A DNA stretch of 64,000 nt from Mactromeris polynyma (GCA_032209605.1 JASFXZ010000003.1:28298762-28362761), one strand, 5' to 3'; numbered from the stretch's first letter, positions 45,126 to 58,844 are shown. Notes: generated from the letters alone by a model not told the origin. Numbers and translations are program-made.

Positions 45126-48100
45126 ATGGATACTAATATAGAAGATGATGATCATTCTGTGGGAACAGCTGTTGATGATACATGTACAGCATTAGAAACA
45201 GACAAAGTTGTCGCCCCTATAGTACCTGTCTCCAATGAAACTCCTGATACTGCTGGAACAGTGTCAACTTGTAACATTGTTAGTAAAAACTGTCTGGACA
45301 CGGGAATGGATAATGGAATTAATGAAATCTGTATAGAACAGGATCCAGCTGATTCTTTTATCTCTACATCTGATTCTAATCAGGCACATGATAACTCTTC
45401 CAATGGTGATCAAACTCTTGAACAGGTTAAGCATGTTAATTCAGCTGACAAAATGGAAGGAAGTGCTGAAGTTGACATCAAAATAGAGATTGATGAAACT
45501 CAATCAGCAGACAATGCCAATCAACTAATAATTAGTGAAGAAAATGATACGTCAGCCACCAATGATGTTGATAAATCTGAAGAGACTGTGAAAAATGAAG
45601 TTGATGCAATTGGTGTTGATGGTACAGCAGGCCAAGGCTTGATGGAATATAGATCTAAAGATAACACTATTACTGTTGTTGACACATCTGATTCTTCTCC
45701 AGACAGTTCAGATTCTGAGGATAATGATAAAGATGATAAAGTTAATGTCAATGAGACCACAGAAACACAGATTAACAAGTAAGTTTGCAGAATAATCCTC
45801 TTCTAGTATGCTTTAGCAATCAAAGTTATGTTATTTATATGTAAATTGAAGGTAGTTTATTTGTTAACTTTTAATGACATCATTCAAGTGATAGCCTGTG
45901 ATTGTGGCCTGAGTTTGTGTTGTTAATTGTTTGCTATGCACAGTGAATGGATTTCAACCAGTGTCCTTACTTGCCTTAGGACTTCACTGTTATAGATTTA
46001 TCCATTCACATGAACATTTGACTAGCTTTGACTAGTCTTAGAAATTGTTTAGTAATTGTTGAATTGTTGTGTGTAAATCTGTGTTTGATGTGTTGTTAAG
46101 TGTAACTAGGTAACTTGTACATGTTTCAGAATAATGTCAGAACAAAGGGAGGAAGCTCCAGAACAGGAGCGGAGAGTAAAACTGAACAGACATGGTTTTG
46201 AGGATTTAAAAACTAAAGGAGAACTTCAACCAGAGGTATTTATTCCTCTTCTGTACAAAAAACAGTTTGTTTAACTATAGATGGCATTCCCAGGGCTGAG
46301 AATTTTCTACCAATTGGCCAATTTTGACACCTGGTGGCTTCGTTTTTTAGATCAATGTTAATCCGATAGGACTGTTTGGAGGATAAGGGGGGTAGGTAAC
46401 CATGTGATGACCATTTTCCATGATATAGCAGGAAATTCGGCAGAGTTTGTTACTTACAGGAATCTTTTGTAGTGCTATTTTTAGTAGGCGTATTCTGACG
46501 TAAGTATATACATCCGCATTATTTCTGCTTTTTTATCTTTGCCCTTCCCATCCCTGAATCCTGTATTTTAAAACTATTCGAAGGATTTGATGACTTCTGA
46601 ATATTTTGAATGCCATGGACAAAAAATCATATTCATAATGTGCTTATGGTTTTTGCGATACCAAAAGTATGAACATGCCTGAAGGGTTATTAATTCTATT
46701 TTGTAAAGAGATTTTAAGACAATTTCTGGGTAATAATTATCCATGAATCAATATTGTCTTACCAAAAGAATGAACAGCACTACAAGTAGGGTCATTGATT
46801 ATGAATTATTATAAGACAGTGTCACTTTCAACTCAGAAAACATGAAATAATGCTCATAAAAATCATGTATTATTGTCTTACAAAAGTATGAACAGTGCTA
46901 CCTGAAGGATCATTGATTTTAACTTAGAATAACACAGTTTAAACTTAGGCATCAAACAGATATATGAATTCAGGGCGCCGTTTCATTTACCTTCTTAAGG
47001 AGCTTCTGAGCTTAAGAAACTTCTTAAGGATTTCTTATATAACAAAAACATTTAGTTCTTGCGTAAATATGGCCTCCATTTTTATCTGTAATGTAAACAG
47101 ACAAGTACAAGAAAATCACTTTAAGAGACGCTTTCTGCATCGGTTTAGAAAATTCTTAAAATCTTCTTTTAAGTCAAAAATTTAAGATAAGAAAAGAGTT
47201 AAGATAAGAATAGTAATGAAACGGGACCCTGGTTCTTAAACATCAATGATTATTGTTATACCAAAAGTGTGAACAGCCCTACTTGAAGTGTTGTTGATTC
47301 TTACCTATAATGAGACAGTTTCAGTCAGTGAAAACACAAACTATGAAGTGAAAGGTCGTTGATTTTAGATTTAAGCGTATGATGAGATAGTTTTACTTGC
47401 AACAATAGATATGACATAAAGTTTTTAAACATTGATGTTTATTGGTTAACCATAAGAATGAACTGCACTACCTGAATGGTCATTGATTCTAACTTATTAT
47501 TGGGCAGTTTCACATTAAATGCAGTAAGCACGAAATGTTGCAGAAAGTACTGATGAGTATGTGGACATATAATTGTTTTATAATTACATTTGAAGTTGGT
47601 GTATAAATCATTGAATAACAAATGTCTTATTACAGGATTTGCCTCCCTTGGAAGAATTGACAATCACAGTTGATGAATCTGTTGTTATGGTTGAAGTAGG
47701 ACATGTTATGAGTATTGTTGGAATCTTAGGTACCTTGTTGATATTTGTTATAAACTGATCATTTTACATCAATCATAATAAAAGTTATTACTCCCAGTGT
47801 CTCTTACCAGGGATTTTATTCACAAACATTTTAAGACTTAAATTCAGACATAGACTTTCAATTGCAAAAGTTACATTGACCAGCCTTTTATTTTCATTCA
47901 ATCTAAACCAATAAACATTTTGTCTGAATAATTGTTGTTGCTTACTCAACACTTTTGCTAAGTTTTATACAAATAAAAACTGTTATAACAACATAAGAGT
48001 AAAAGTAAAAAGAACATTTTAGATTTTAAAGTCTAAGTTTGAGATTCAGCTTTATTTTATTGTGTGAACAAGGCCCCCATAGTCATACCTAATTCATGGA

Positions 48101-51100
48101 TTGTGCAGCTACAGAGGTATCTCACCCAGCACAAGATTTCTGTTCCAAGATCTGTGGATTAATAATTCTAATTCTGTACCCTTGATCACTACGCCTTTCT
48201 TGTTGGTGTTAGATATACTGTTGCAGGGGTTCTATTTGACCTAGATTATGTATTAAAGGCATGAAATCTTGACAAGTATATCTGCTCCTTAATTCCTACT
48301 TCGATAGATTGTCCGATAGATTGGCTTCATTTTCATCCCTTGTTATAATGTGATGTATGTTGTTTTCTGTACATCAGAATTGATTGGTTTAAGGGGTGTC
48401 ATGATGTATCGGTATATAGGTATATTGCAGTATGCAGCCTAACTGTATTGTACCACAATATGATGTATCGGTATATAGGTATATTGCAGTATGCAGCCTA
48501 ACTGTATTGTACCACAATATGAAATGAACATACCAGGTTCTTACAATGCATTTTTCTGCTGTCTGCTAGAAAGTTACTGACTACATTACAAACTCAAAAT
48601 ACGAAATTATCTTAGTCATGAAAGCCTAAAAATAGTCCAAAAAATGAAACAAGAACTGCTTACTGTTAGTTTATTACTTCAAGTATTAAATTACTAATCA
48701 AAAGATGAAATGAGAATGATAATTGTTTTCTTAAAGCTTATACATGTTTATTTTTGCAATACATTCTAAGAGTTTGGAGTTGAATAAAAGTTGTCAAGAA
48801 AGAAACATATCTACTGGCATTGCATAAGTTAATAAAGCAATATATTGTGGTACATATTGTAATATGTTAAAGTAATGCAATATATTGTGGTACGCTTCAG
48901 GTCTATTGTGACACCCCTAATTCGGTTTACTGACAAAGCACAAACTATTTTGGAATCTTTTCATTAAATCTGGTCTAGGACTTGGTTCAATGTGTCTGTC
49001 TCTATTCTGTGAATTATTATGTCATTAAACGTTGTATTTAAATTACAGTTGTGATAAAGTCAAAAGAGGGTGTGCCACCATTAAATGATGATACTATATT
49101 GTTTATGGAAGGTCACGTGGTGATTGGACAGGTAAACATGTTTTTGGGATGAGTTTTCTTGTTTATTATATTTCGAAGAAATTGGTCATTTAATAGCTTC
49201 ATATCAAAATGTTTTTATGTGAGAAGAAATATTTTGTCTTTTATGAAATATCAGATGTTTCCATTTACGGCATTCTTAAAGGATCTTTTATGTTTATAGC
49301 TATGTTAAAAGTAGCTGTTTGCTTCAAATATAAGATCTTATCTTGCATTGGTTGTAAAATCTGTACCACTAGATTGTATTTTTAATATTACCTCGATTTC
49401 ATATGTTGCATATGTTGATAACACTTGTTGATAAGAAAGTTGTTATGCAGCTTGATGTTAAAGTTTGATTTGAAAGACATTAATGTGTAATTTTTAAGAC
49501 ATTCTGATCAAAAATGGTCTGAAGCATCAAACTGAGAAAAATCTTGGACAAAATTGATTCCATGCCACTAAGCCACAGCTAGTAAAGATACATACAGAGT
49601 TGTGTGTTGATAAAAATGGTTATATTATTGAACTAATGTATGTTTGTTAACATTTATTGATTATGTTGTTTATAATTGAAGATATTTGAAGTGTTTGGTC
49701 CTGTGAAGACACCTTGGTATTCCGTACGATTTAATGAAGCTGACAATATTGCGTCGAAAGGCTTGTCTGTTGGCATGCCAGTATATTACGCACCAAGAGA
49801 AAATTCCTTCACAAAACTTGTTTTTGTAGACAATTTGAGACAGTAAGTCATTTATATCTGTGTCAGTTGTAAATATGTCCAATAAAGCATGAGCGAGATG
49901 ATTGCTTATGTTGGAAGTAATCTTTCTATTATGACATATTCTTTGCTAATTCAACGTTGTTGGCTAGTAAGTAATGTAAGAACAGTCAGTTTGGAGTCGA
50001 CGGCTGGTTAGTATTGCGAATATGTCCTAATATGTCTTGTTAACATTTATTTTATCACATAAGAACTATTCAGAGTTGTTTTATTTTAAAGGAAAACAAT
50101 TATTTGTGCATGTATTGACATTCATGTCTTATTGTGAATACCTTTTGTCCATCATCCTAAATGTCTGCCATCCATCAATGATTTTAGTGTTAACACTTTG
50201 GAGATGACAATCCTGGACACATGTTTATGAAACTCGCCAAGAGTATATGTGGCCTCAAAACCATGGACATTTTGCATGATGGGTGTGGTTGCTAATATAG
50301 TCCCGGAGTTATCAGCAGTTGAATTATTTCATTGTTCACACTGAATGTTAAGTTTTTAAAATCTGACAAGTGCTTAATATAATATATATAAACTACCATA
50401 TTTTTTTACCCCGACCCTAGAACATTTTTTCGCATGTTAACATTTTTTTCTTTTTGATAAAATTTCTTTCTGTGAATTTTTCTTTAGGTTCATATTTCTG
50501 CCCATATTTTAGACGCTTTACGAGTATTCCAGCTATAGAGCATTATATTCACCTTGTTTAAACATTATCCATGTTAAAAGGGAAAGGGGATTTGTCTTTT
50601 AACATATATTCATTTAAATCTATGTTTAATTTGCTTCGTTTGAAAATCGTTAGCAACCTACCTACCCTATTTTTTTTGGCCTTAATTTTATTTTGAATGA
50701 AAATGATCGAAATTATAAAATACGACCTATGGGAAATATTTGTTCACCTACATTTTGTTTAAAGTTATTGTTTGTACTAGAAACATAGAATGATATATAA
50801 AATAATTCTACTTTCAGTATAAGAGGATCTGATGCATCATGGGAGGATAATAACGAGCCACCCGAGAAGGTAAATTGTGTTTTAATTTATAAACACAGAT
50901 ATATTAATTCAACTTAATTAGTTAAAGAGAAGGAATAAGTTGCTACAGGGAACGCCACATACTTTACTCATTCTATTGAAAGATATATAAGTGGTCCAAA
51001 TCACTGATAAATATTGAAAAACTGACATTAGAAGTGTATTATAAATGAAATAAGATCACCAATTATAAGAATTCCACCTGCTAATTGATGTATGAATTTG

Positions 51101-53954
51101 AAAATACATTTATTTGGTTGCGGCGGGAAATATATTTTTTGTTCTACTGCTATACATACTTATTTATTTTGCATTGATGCACTTGTTTGAGATACTGCAA
51201 CTACACCAGCTTTTATACTTCTTTCTGTATACTATATGGTAAGGGGATGTTCATTTTCAACATGCAGACTTTATGATATCATTTGAGAATTTATCGACTG
51301 TTTAGGACTATACCAGTAGTACAGTTGAAAAAATTAGCAGTACACGGTACAGTGGGAATATGCAAATTTATTTTTATATTTGAATAATTGCATTGTGTCT
51401 GTACCATAATACTGCATCCCAAATTAAGTACGTGTTCAAGACAGATTAGCCTCCTCTCCACATATTTATTGTTTTGTCTGTTGCTTTATAATGCTGGTGA
51501 CTTTTTGTTAAGATACCTGTATTTGCTGTTTTATTGTGGTGTGTATGTTTTACTTGTTGCACTGAAATTTTATCCAGAAATAAATCTTTTTAAATCTGGT
51601 TGTATGCATATTGTCTAAATGTAAGTATCTTTCTTCAAAATCTTCTTCTTGGGAAAACTGAGTATGAATTTAGAATTTTAGTGATATGTTTGATATATGA
51701 TGTAGCGCTCAAAACTGAAATGTAGAAAAGGGAGGTGAAGTACTAGATTTTGCAAAATGCATTGAAATCTAAGGTCTTAAAAATCTAGTTGCTATTGGCG
51801 ACCATATTTGTTGTATTATTTACTGTAGCATCTTGATTACTCTGATGATGAAGCAGAGAGAAAAGCTAAGGCTAAGAGACGTAACAAAACAGTGGATGCT
51901 GATGTTGATGGGAACAAAAAAGATGATGAGAATGGAGCTGAGATGAAGAGAAGAAGAAACCGTAAACGAAGTAGAGATGCTAAAGGTAAGCCGCTTTCAA
52001 AGGGTGATTGTTAAGGCTGGAGAAAAATGTTTGGGTATCAGTTTTATACCCACTTGCCCATGTAAGAAACTGCTCTAAAATACTGATTATTCATGACTGT
52101 CATTTGAGCCAGAATAAAGGACTGTTATCTTCCATTATTCACTCGGATAATGTTTATGTTCATTTATTGCATGTAATTTTACCATCTTACATTATGACTG
52201 CTGAAAACTTGAACTTTGTTTCCATCAACTAAAATGCAAAAAATGGAAACTGCAAGGCCACCACCTATTTCTGACCAAATTTGTTCCAGAATCTTACGTT
52301 TTACATTCTTTGGCCTAATTCTTTGGCCTTTGATTTGATAAAAGTAAGCATTAAATTAGAATTTCCTGAAACAGGTAATGAGATAAAATTGCTTAGTAAA
52401 GTAATACTTCGAAAAGGAGACCAATTTATCAGCTCATTAGTTTAATTCAGCCAAAATGGCAATGATATCAGGTTAGCAGTATAGGGCCATCATGACCCTC
52501 CTGTTATGTCAATGAGTGTACATTTAAGTGAAAACAAAATGTAATTTAACAATTAGCTGGAAAATACTTGATAGCCTGTAAAATCTCTGTGTCCATTATT
52601 TATGTCATTTTTTGCAAGGACTAATTTAATTAAAAATTGTAAAGTATGTTAATTGTGATACTAAAGTTAGCATTTCCTGACTTTGGTTATGTGCATATTC
52701 AAAACAATGAAAGTATCTGAAGTAAAATGGTGGTCATTAACTTGTTTGGTCATTTAACTGAATGCTGTTGATATTGCAGGTCTTGGAAGTTCAGTGCAAG
52801 AAAACAATGCAAGTTGGAATCCATTTAAAGACGGTAACAGGACTTGGAATAATGCTGCTGGAGCTAATCCTGGATCCTTTCAAAGTTGGCCTCCAAATCA
52901 GTCCAGATTCAACAGACCACGATTTGACAACACTACCACTAATAATCGTCCTAGATTTGGTCATGTCACACCTATTGGGGGACTTAATCAGCAGTCATAT
53001 GTTGGTCAGTTTAACACAAACTCTAGCTGGGCAGGTGCTAAACAGAATGGTTCATTCAACAGCCCGCAGCCAGGGAATGGAATGAATACCCCAGGTGGTG
53101 CGTCCATGTTCCCAGGACAGAACCAATGTGGTCAACTCGGTTTTGATGTGACACGTCCTCCTCCATCGTTTATGGACAGTTCCATACGACCTTCAAACAT
53201 GCAAAGTTTTGGTCAGAATCTTCAACAACAGCAACAGACGAATGTTCAGTTTAAACCTGTCAACACCAGTGTCCCTCAGAACAACAACATCTTGACTGGG
53301 TTTCAAGGTTCTGATGCCAGTAATCCACCTCCAAACCAGTCTATGAACTATGCTGGAATTCAGTCTAATACAAATGGTATAATGCAATATCCACCAGTAG
53401 TTCAGCAAAATAATATGTTGAACCAGTCAAGTATAAGGAATCAATCGATGCTGAATAACAATATGCCACAATTATGTTCACAATCCATGCCCAATATGAA
53501 TGGACCTGTTCAAACACCCGTGAATAACCAGACACGAATGCAAAATTCTGTATTACAAGGACAGCATGGTATGATGGGAGGAAGCAACGTAGCAAATATG
53601 GCCGCCAATATGATGACACAGCAAATTGTACAAAATGGTGGATTTGTACCCATGATGAATCAAACAAATCTGCCGAGGTCAAACTTTGGTTTCCAAGGTA
53701 CAATGGGATATCATGACTTACCTGCAGCTACAAACCAGCAACCATTAGGTAACCAAAATTACATGAATGTTGCTCAAATGGGTACACCCCAAAGATTTTC
53801 ATCTCAAATGAGTAATGGAGGGGGTGGGGTAAATGGTGGTAACCATGGAAATGCAGGCTTCACTCCAAACATCCAAAGTGGAACAAATGCAGGCATAAAC
53901 ATGCAGGGCAATATTGTTGACCCGAGGTTAATTCAGAATAATGCAAACTTATAA
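45126..53954 (+). CDS. NAF1: H/ACA snoRNP assembly factor NAF1
   Basis: Join 45126..45778, 46130..46235, 47636..47729, 49049..49131, 49682..49842, 50818..50869, 51829..51985, 52780..53954: 2481 nt, 826 residues, all AG/GT and in phase. NAF1 is a nuclear chaperone that occupies the GAR1 site on immature H/ACA particles, needed for pseudouridylation RNAs and telomerase RNA. Residues 1-253 are acidic and Ser/Asp-rich (DSSPDSSDSEDNDKDD). The Gar1/Naf1 core lies about 254-390 (LTITVDESVVMVEVGHV, QIFEVFGPVKTPWYSVRF, SDASWEDNNEPPE). A basic segment follows (KRRRNRKRSRDAKG), then an Asn/Gln/Met/Gly-rich tail, about 437-826. The coding exon opens at 45109, 17 bases before the ATG; an upstream exon and an earlier start are possible. 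Confidence 0.95.
46971..47231. mobile_element. Small inverted-repeat element in NAF1 intron
   Basis: CAGGGCGCCGTTTCATTTAC at the left matches GTAATGAAACGGGACCCTG at the right with few mismatches. The 261-bp interior repeats CTTCTTAAG words. No clear target duplication is seen. Confidence 0.5.
48393..48918. mobile_element. hAT-like element in NAF1 intron, with internal 58-bp duplication
   Basis: AGGGGTGTCA and TGACACCCCT form perfect 10-bp inverted ends. The flanks (ATTGGTTTA and ATTCGGTTTA) look like an imperfect 8-9-bp duplication. Inside, 48403-48460 and 48461-48518 are two back-to-back copies of a 58-bp unit starting TGATGTATCGGTATATAGG. No transposase frame is seen. Confidence 0.65.
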
Positions 53955-54305
53955 TCATAACATTAAAATGAACTTATTCAATGGTTGATGCCATTATGAC
54001 AGTTATTGTTAACTATCTTGAACCACTTAACATAATGAATAATATTCGAAAGAAATAATGAAATGTTAAAAGTACATTTAATTTCACATTGAAGACTATT
54101 TTGCAGTTTTGGTGTTTTGAAACTCCACTTGCAATTGGTCCATTAAGTAGTTTATATTGCCTGAAATATATTGTGGTCATATGAGCTAACTTGTTGGGAC
54201 AGTTGCACAAAGTTTCTAACAAGCTGCTTAATATGGAGCATTAATATTGGGTTTACATTACTTTGAACTATAGAAACAAATAGGAAGTATTGTTTAATAA
54301 GTTGC

Positions 54306-54405
54306 TTACAATGAACAGGTTAGTACCGGTTGGTAACCCAGGAACACGTGTTTGATCCACTGACTACTGAATGTAGTTGAAAAATACTGTTGAAAAAAAC
54401 ACCAC
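54306..54405 (+). repeat. SINE tail fragment
   Basis: AACAGGTTAGTACCGGTTGG, ACCCAGGAACACG and AAATACTGTTGAAAA match the tail part of the SINE in gene A. The tRNA-like head is absent. A duplicate lies at 60716-60815. Confidence 0.55.
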
Positions 54406-55054
54406 GAAACTCCTATATAGCAACATGATAAACATTTCATGATACGTTTTGTTCACAGTTGGAAGACGATGTTTATCATTATGCATTGACCTGTAAACTA
54501 TTATGGAAATTATTTAGTGACTGTAAATTTATGTTTGATTTAATTGTTTTTGATAGCTGTATACATGCAGTGCTGGTGGTCTTTGTTAACCATTCATTGT
54601 GATTGTCTGGATGTTCATTTATCATGCAATAATGTAACATTAAAAGCACCTCTATCTCTGAGATATGTTGTTGAGTTCCATTATTTTTTACTTATAATTT
54701 TTCACGAATTTTAAATGCCCATGTATTTCTATGTTTGATATACCTGCACACAGAGCATGGCAAGAGTGATACCACCATTGTCGTATTTTCACATTTTGTA
54801 TGGGTAATGTATTCCACGTTGGCTTGTTGCTAAATACACATGGATACAGTAATTCAATCTACAAGTGTCCCATATTGAATTATAAAATGCCTTCATACTG
54901 ACAGTGTAACTGTAGGCTGTGCAATATAATAACTTATTCGGAACCCAACTACAAAAACTCGTTACATCAGAAACATGCAAATTCTTCAGCACTGTATGAG
55001 GAACACGGGGCAGTGCAGCTACACTATATTGGGGCTGCGTGGCAGTTCTCAATA

Positions 55055-55200
55055 TTTACTATGGGTGGCTTAGTTATTGACTGTGAACCCGAAGGTTGTG
55101 GGTTCGATACCTCGTCCAGCTGGGTAAAACATTTTTTATTGTTCCCCACCAAGCATAGAACTGGTACGTAACCAGGAACACAGAACCGGTACAATAGGTC
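55055..55200 (+). repeat. tRNA-derived SINE fragment
   Basis: GGGTGGCTTAGTTATTGAC with GTTGTGGGTTCGATACCTCG forms a tRNA-like head with A and B boxes, followed by GAACTGGTACGTAACCAGG. Confidence 0.5.
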
Positions 55201-55598
55201 TCACAGGCACAGTGCAGTGATCGTCTTTTGGTTCAAAAATGTTCGTCCATACTGCTCTACTGGCAGGTAAATTCCCCCTTTGGTTTCAAATTGTCACTTT
55301 GTTGTGTGTGGCAGACATACCAGGTCAACGGAAATTTAAATGTGTATTAGTATTGGCGTACATTATTGTAAATTGTGATGTAAATGCATGGATTTACAAA
55401 GATAAGTTCAATTGGATTTAGCCCCGCATACGTGTCTCTGTACTCCGACTTTTACACGCGTCTTCGTAACAGTTGTACAGCGACAGTATAGAGATGTGAC
55501 GTCCGTGGCTGGACTAAATTGGAATATACTGTAAGACTTCCGTATGTACAACAGAAAAGTGTTAGATGTACAAATAAAACGCAATATATTTTGGTGAT

Positions 55599-55604
55599 TT
55601 TATT
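55599..55604 (-). terminator. Polyadenylation signal of the secreted-protein gene
   Basis: On the minus strand AATAAA lies about 140 bases after the stop codon at 55745, in the context GTTAATAAAATCACC. Confidence 0.5.
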
Positions 55605-55744
55605 AACAATTGCAAATTGCTGGGTCAACACAAACTTCTGTCATTGATTCTTATACAATTCAAGATAAAATACAGTTACATCAAGTTGAAGATAAAATAT
55701 ATCATTTTGCAAATGTTACTGAATATCGATTTGTTGTTACAGCC

Positions 55745-56545
55745 TTAAAGCCCGGTATTGGTGCTTGGTCGCTTTGTAGTGGTGCTTGGCTGCTTTGTAG
55801 TGGTACTCTTTGGTGTATTTTCTCTAGGAGGTCTTGTAGAAGTTTTAGTGGGGATTGGTCCCTTGGTGGTGTCCTTTGGCGTTTTATCTCCATTACTTCC
55901 TGGAGATGGTGTAGCAGAGGATGGTCGCTCATTGTCTTCTTTTTCTTCAGCGGAGTCTGGTTTTTCTTCAGCGGAGTCTGTTTTTTCTCCCTTTCTCTGC
56001 TTCCTCCTGCCCTTTCTCCCTTTTCCCTTTGCCTTCCTTCCACTTCTCTGTGTTTGATCTTTCTTGGATTGGTCGTTGTTTTTTTCTTGGCCTGTTTCTG
56101 ACATGTCTTTATTCTCCTTATTGTCTTCTGAAACTTCACTGGTACCTAATTATAACGACATAAAATTAAAGCCTTTGTAAAGGATTACTTCAGGTATACA
56201 AATATATATGACTGGCTATATTGGTGTACATCTTCGGGTGAAGCTATTATAGAAAGAACTTGCCCCTTCTCAGTTAATTATTTAATGAACATTATGGAGG
56301 TGTCATTGCTCCGTTAGTGTTGTGGAAACGCAACTTATTACTATAAATCGGTAATAAAGTCATGTTTGAGAAACAGTTCAAAATCGGTCAATGGCGCTAT
56401 ATATATATTAAGCAGTATCTCAAAGTAATGTGAAAAACAGTTCAAAATTCGCACCTTTGGAGCCATTATCTTTATTGTCTCCTTTCTTTGCGGTCACCAG
56501 GGCAACAGCCACACAAATACACAAAAACATAAGAGTATACTTCAT
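55745..56545 (-). CDS. Small secreted Lys/Thr/Pro-rich protein
   Basis: Join (-) 56545..56455, 56145..55745: 492 nt, 163 residues, AG/GT in phase (acceptor ATTAG before GTACCAG). It starts with a clear signal peptide (MKYTLMFLCICVAVALVTA). A Lys/Arg/Gly-rich stretch follows (SGRKAKGKGRKGRRKQRKG), then an acidic repeat (TDSAEEKPDSAEEKED) and a Thr/Pro/Lys tail (KSTTTKQPSTTTKRPSTN) suited to O-glycosylation. No cysteine lies outside the signal peptide and no known domain is visible. It could be a matrix, shell or mucus component; this is inference from composition. A non-coding first exon and TATA box lie upstream at 58789-58844. Confidence 0.7.
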
Positions 56546-58033
56546 CGTTGCAGTCTGAAATGTAAAGAAAAAGACATTAAAGGTAATGGTTTTAAATGAA
56601 TATTGACCGTGCTAATTGACCCATCCTTTCTACACAACAAAGGAGTTACACATTTTACTAATCAATAAACTAATTACAGTTTGAAATGAATTGCTGGAAA
56701 ATGTTCACATAAACTAATTGGCTTGATTTTTTGTCAAATATGTTGAAGTATTAACCTATGGTTTTAGTGCGTTAAAATACCAAACATTGAATTGCGCAAA
56801 CTCATGTCGCTGTTGCCGCCTTGCTTGTTACAATTTTGTAAATTTAGTGAAATAAAAACATCTTTGTACTCAACTCATCGTATGCTGTGACGTACTCAGG
56901 AAATTACACATTAAAAAGATAGATATTTAATTTAAAGAAGTGAGCATCACGGATTCAAAACCAACAGTTTAAGCGGGAAAAGTGGCGTGACCTGAAAATT
57001 GTGGGTATAACATTGATCGACAATGTATTTCCAAATAAATATGTTCTGACTCCGACTGACGAATGAAGAGCTCAAATGTACCACGTGCCGTTCAACAATT
57101 GGAAGAAAGAAGAAATTAAGACACACAAACAAAACCATATTGAAGTAAACTTTGCTGCACGAATTTTGAAATGTTTATTATAAATGTGTTTATAATCGAT
57201 CAAAATAATATTCCTATATATTTCTACAGTAAAAAAATGTACCGATGGCCGCTATCCAGTCGATCAGTAAAGGAGATAATTTCATCGACAAGCCAGGCAA
57301 CTTGTAGTCGGGAACTTCACAATGTATACTATCATTTTGACTATTCAACATTTTTAATTGACATGTCGCTATAGAAAGTTTCCACATTCACAATATTTAC
57401 CTCCCTTGTTCTGAATTGTCAGCCATATTTATACGCACAGTTTATAGGGAATATAATGTAAACGATGATAAACTAATCCGATATAAAAATAATAACTTAT
57501 TCATTATACTCATGTGGGCAGTTGGCTCAGTAAGTTAAAGAAAAGGTGGTTGTCACCTGCAAATTCTCTTGGTATTTTCTCAATTATCACATATTTAGAA
57601 ATTATTCTTTTAAGGGCTTATCAGTTTTGCCTATCAAAATGACTGACTATTCAGAACAAGGGAGGTAAATATTGTATCTATTCCCGCAGTGTAAATCAGT
57701 CACACTTTATTGCATTTTTTCGGTACTATAAACTGTTCGGTTGTTTTTGCCAAATCAAAAACAAAGAAACGGTGTGTTAATTAATATGGATAAAAATTTA
57801 AACAGGCTTGCTTTCATCAACGTTTTTTACAATGTAAATCTATACAGGCTAGGTAAGTTATGTCACTAATTTGTGTAGATAACTTAGTACATGTACTATA
57901 TACATTTTATAACATTACAATAATCTATCAATATTTTACAAAACAACATGTACTTCAATCATATGATTTGTATGTGGTTGTGTGAATATTTGCTCTTTAT
58001 GTTACACTATTGTGGTCTTAATTAAAATATATA

Positions 58034-58216
58034 CAGTAAAACCTCAACAATAAGACCACCTTTGGGACCCTTGAAAACTGGTCTTTTTATTGAGCTGGTC
58101 TTAATATTGAGGTCGATTAAAGAGCAAAGTAGTGAAAATAGACTTGAAATATGTGTTCTTAATTTGAGGTGGTCTTATTATTGAGGTGCCTGGTGGTCTT
58201 TAGGTAAGTTTTACTG
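58034..58216. mobile_element. MITE, Tc1/pogo-like, family 1
   Basis: 183 bp from CAGTAAAACCTC to AAGTTTTACTG, flanked by TA on both sides. It shares AATAAGACCACC and GGTGGTCTTATT motifs with 15821-15999. It lies in the 5' intron of the secreted-protein gene. Confidence 0.75.
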
Positions 58217-58788
58217 TATTGACATTTCGACTAAGTGGTAGCCTTAAAAACTTATTTATAATAATATTCTAACGCGTATTCTTGTATAGTCTCTTATAAA
58301 TCTCATTAGAAAGACTTTGAGCAATACTATAATTATATATAAAATAAGTTCTTTATTGCCTATAGATCTATATATTATATATTTATTGTACTTAGATGAC
58401 ACTTTAAGTTTATTCATATGAGAGTTTAGCAGACACAAAACAAAATTTATTTTACTTTAATCGTATTAAAATGTGATGCACAAACTACGATGACAATTAT
58501 GGTAACTATATTTGCCTAAATATGTTTATCTTATATTGTTATTTTATATTTCATTGCATTCATAGATGCCGATGTGATTAACCTATTTGGATACTAGTAT
58601 ATAATAATAATAATCATGATGACAATAATACTTAGAAATATTTATTCAATTGCTAATATTATACACGGCGTGATCGTAGTCATTTACATAATAATAAAAA
58701 TGACAAAATAAAAATATTTGTAAGTACAAGCTAGAAATTTTAATTGCTAATTTGTGCAAACTCCATCATAAACAAATGCATTACTTAC

Positions 58789-58812
58789 GTTTGTAGTTCC
58801 CAGCTTATTCCT
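58789..58812 (-). other. Probable non-coding exon 1 of the secreted-protein gene
   Basis: Minus strand: GGAACTACAAAC then the donor GTAAGTAATG. The acceptor before the coding exon (TTTACATTTCAG) is at about 56555. The transcription start near 58810 is inferred from the TATA box distance. Confidence 0.5.
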
Positions 58813-58836
58813 GTAAAGAGTATAGCGTTGGTCGGG

Positions 58837-58844
58837 CTTTTATA
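58837..58844 (-). promoter_or_regulatory. TATA box of the secreted-protein gene
   Basis: TATAAAAG on the minus strand, about 48 bases before the GTAAGT donor of the proposed exon 1. Upstream sequence from about 58855 is repeated at 61738 onward. Confidence 0.55.

Larger units (their letters stand above)
53955..55598. other. Non-coding region after NAF1
   Basis: Contains the NAF1 3' untranslated region and SINE pieces (54306-54405, 55055-55200). About 54100-55060 occurs again at 60500-61640. No coding gene seen. Confidence 0.55.

Noticed and set aside
55610..56163. Plus-strand and alternative minus-strand frames over the secreted-protein gene
   Set aside because: Only the minus frame joined to the signal-peptide exon has matching splice phase and a sensible protein composition.
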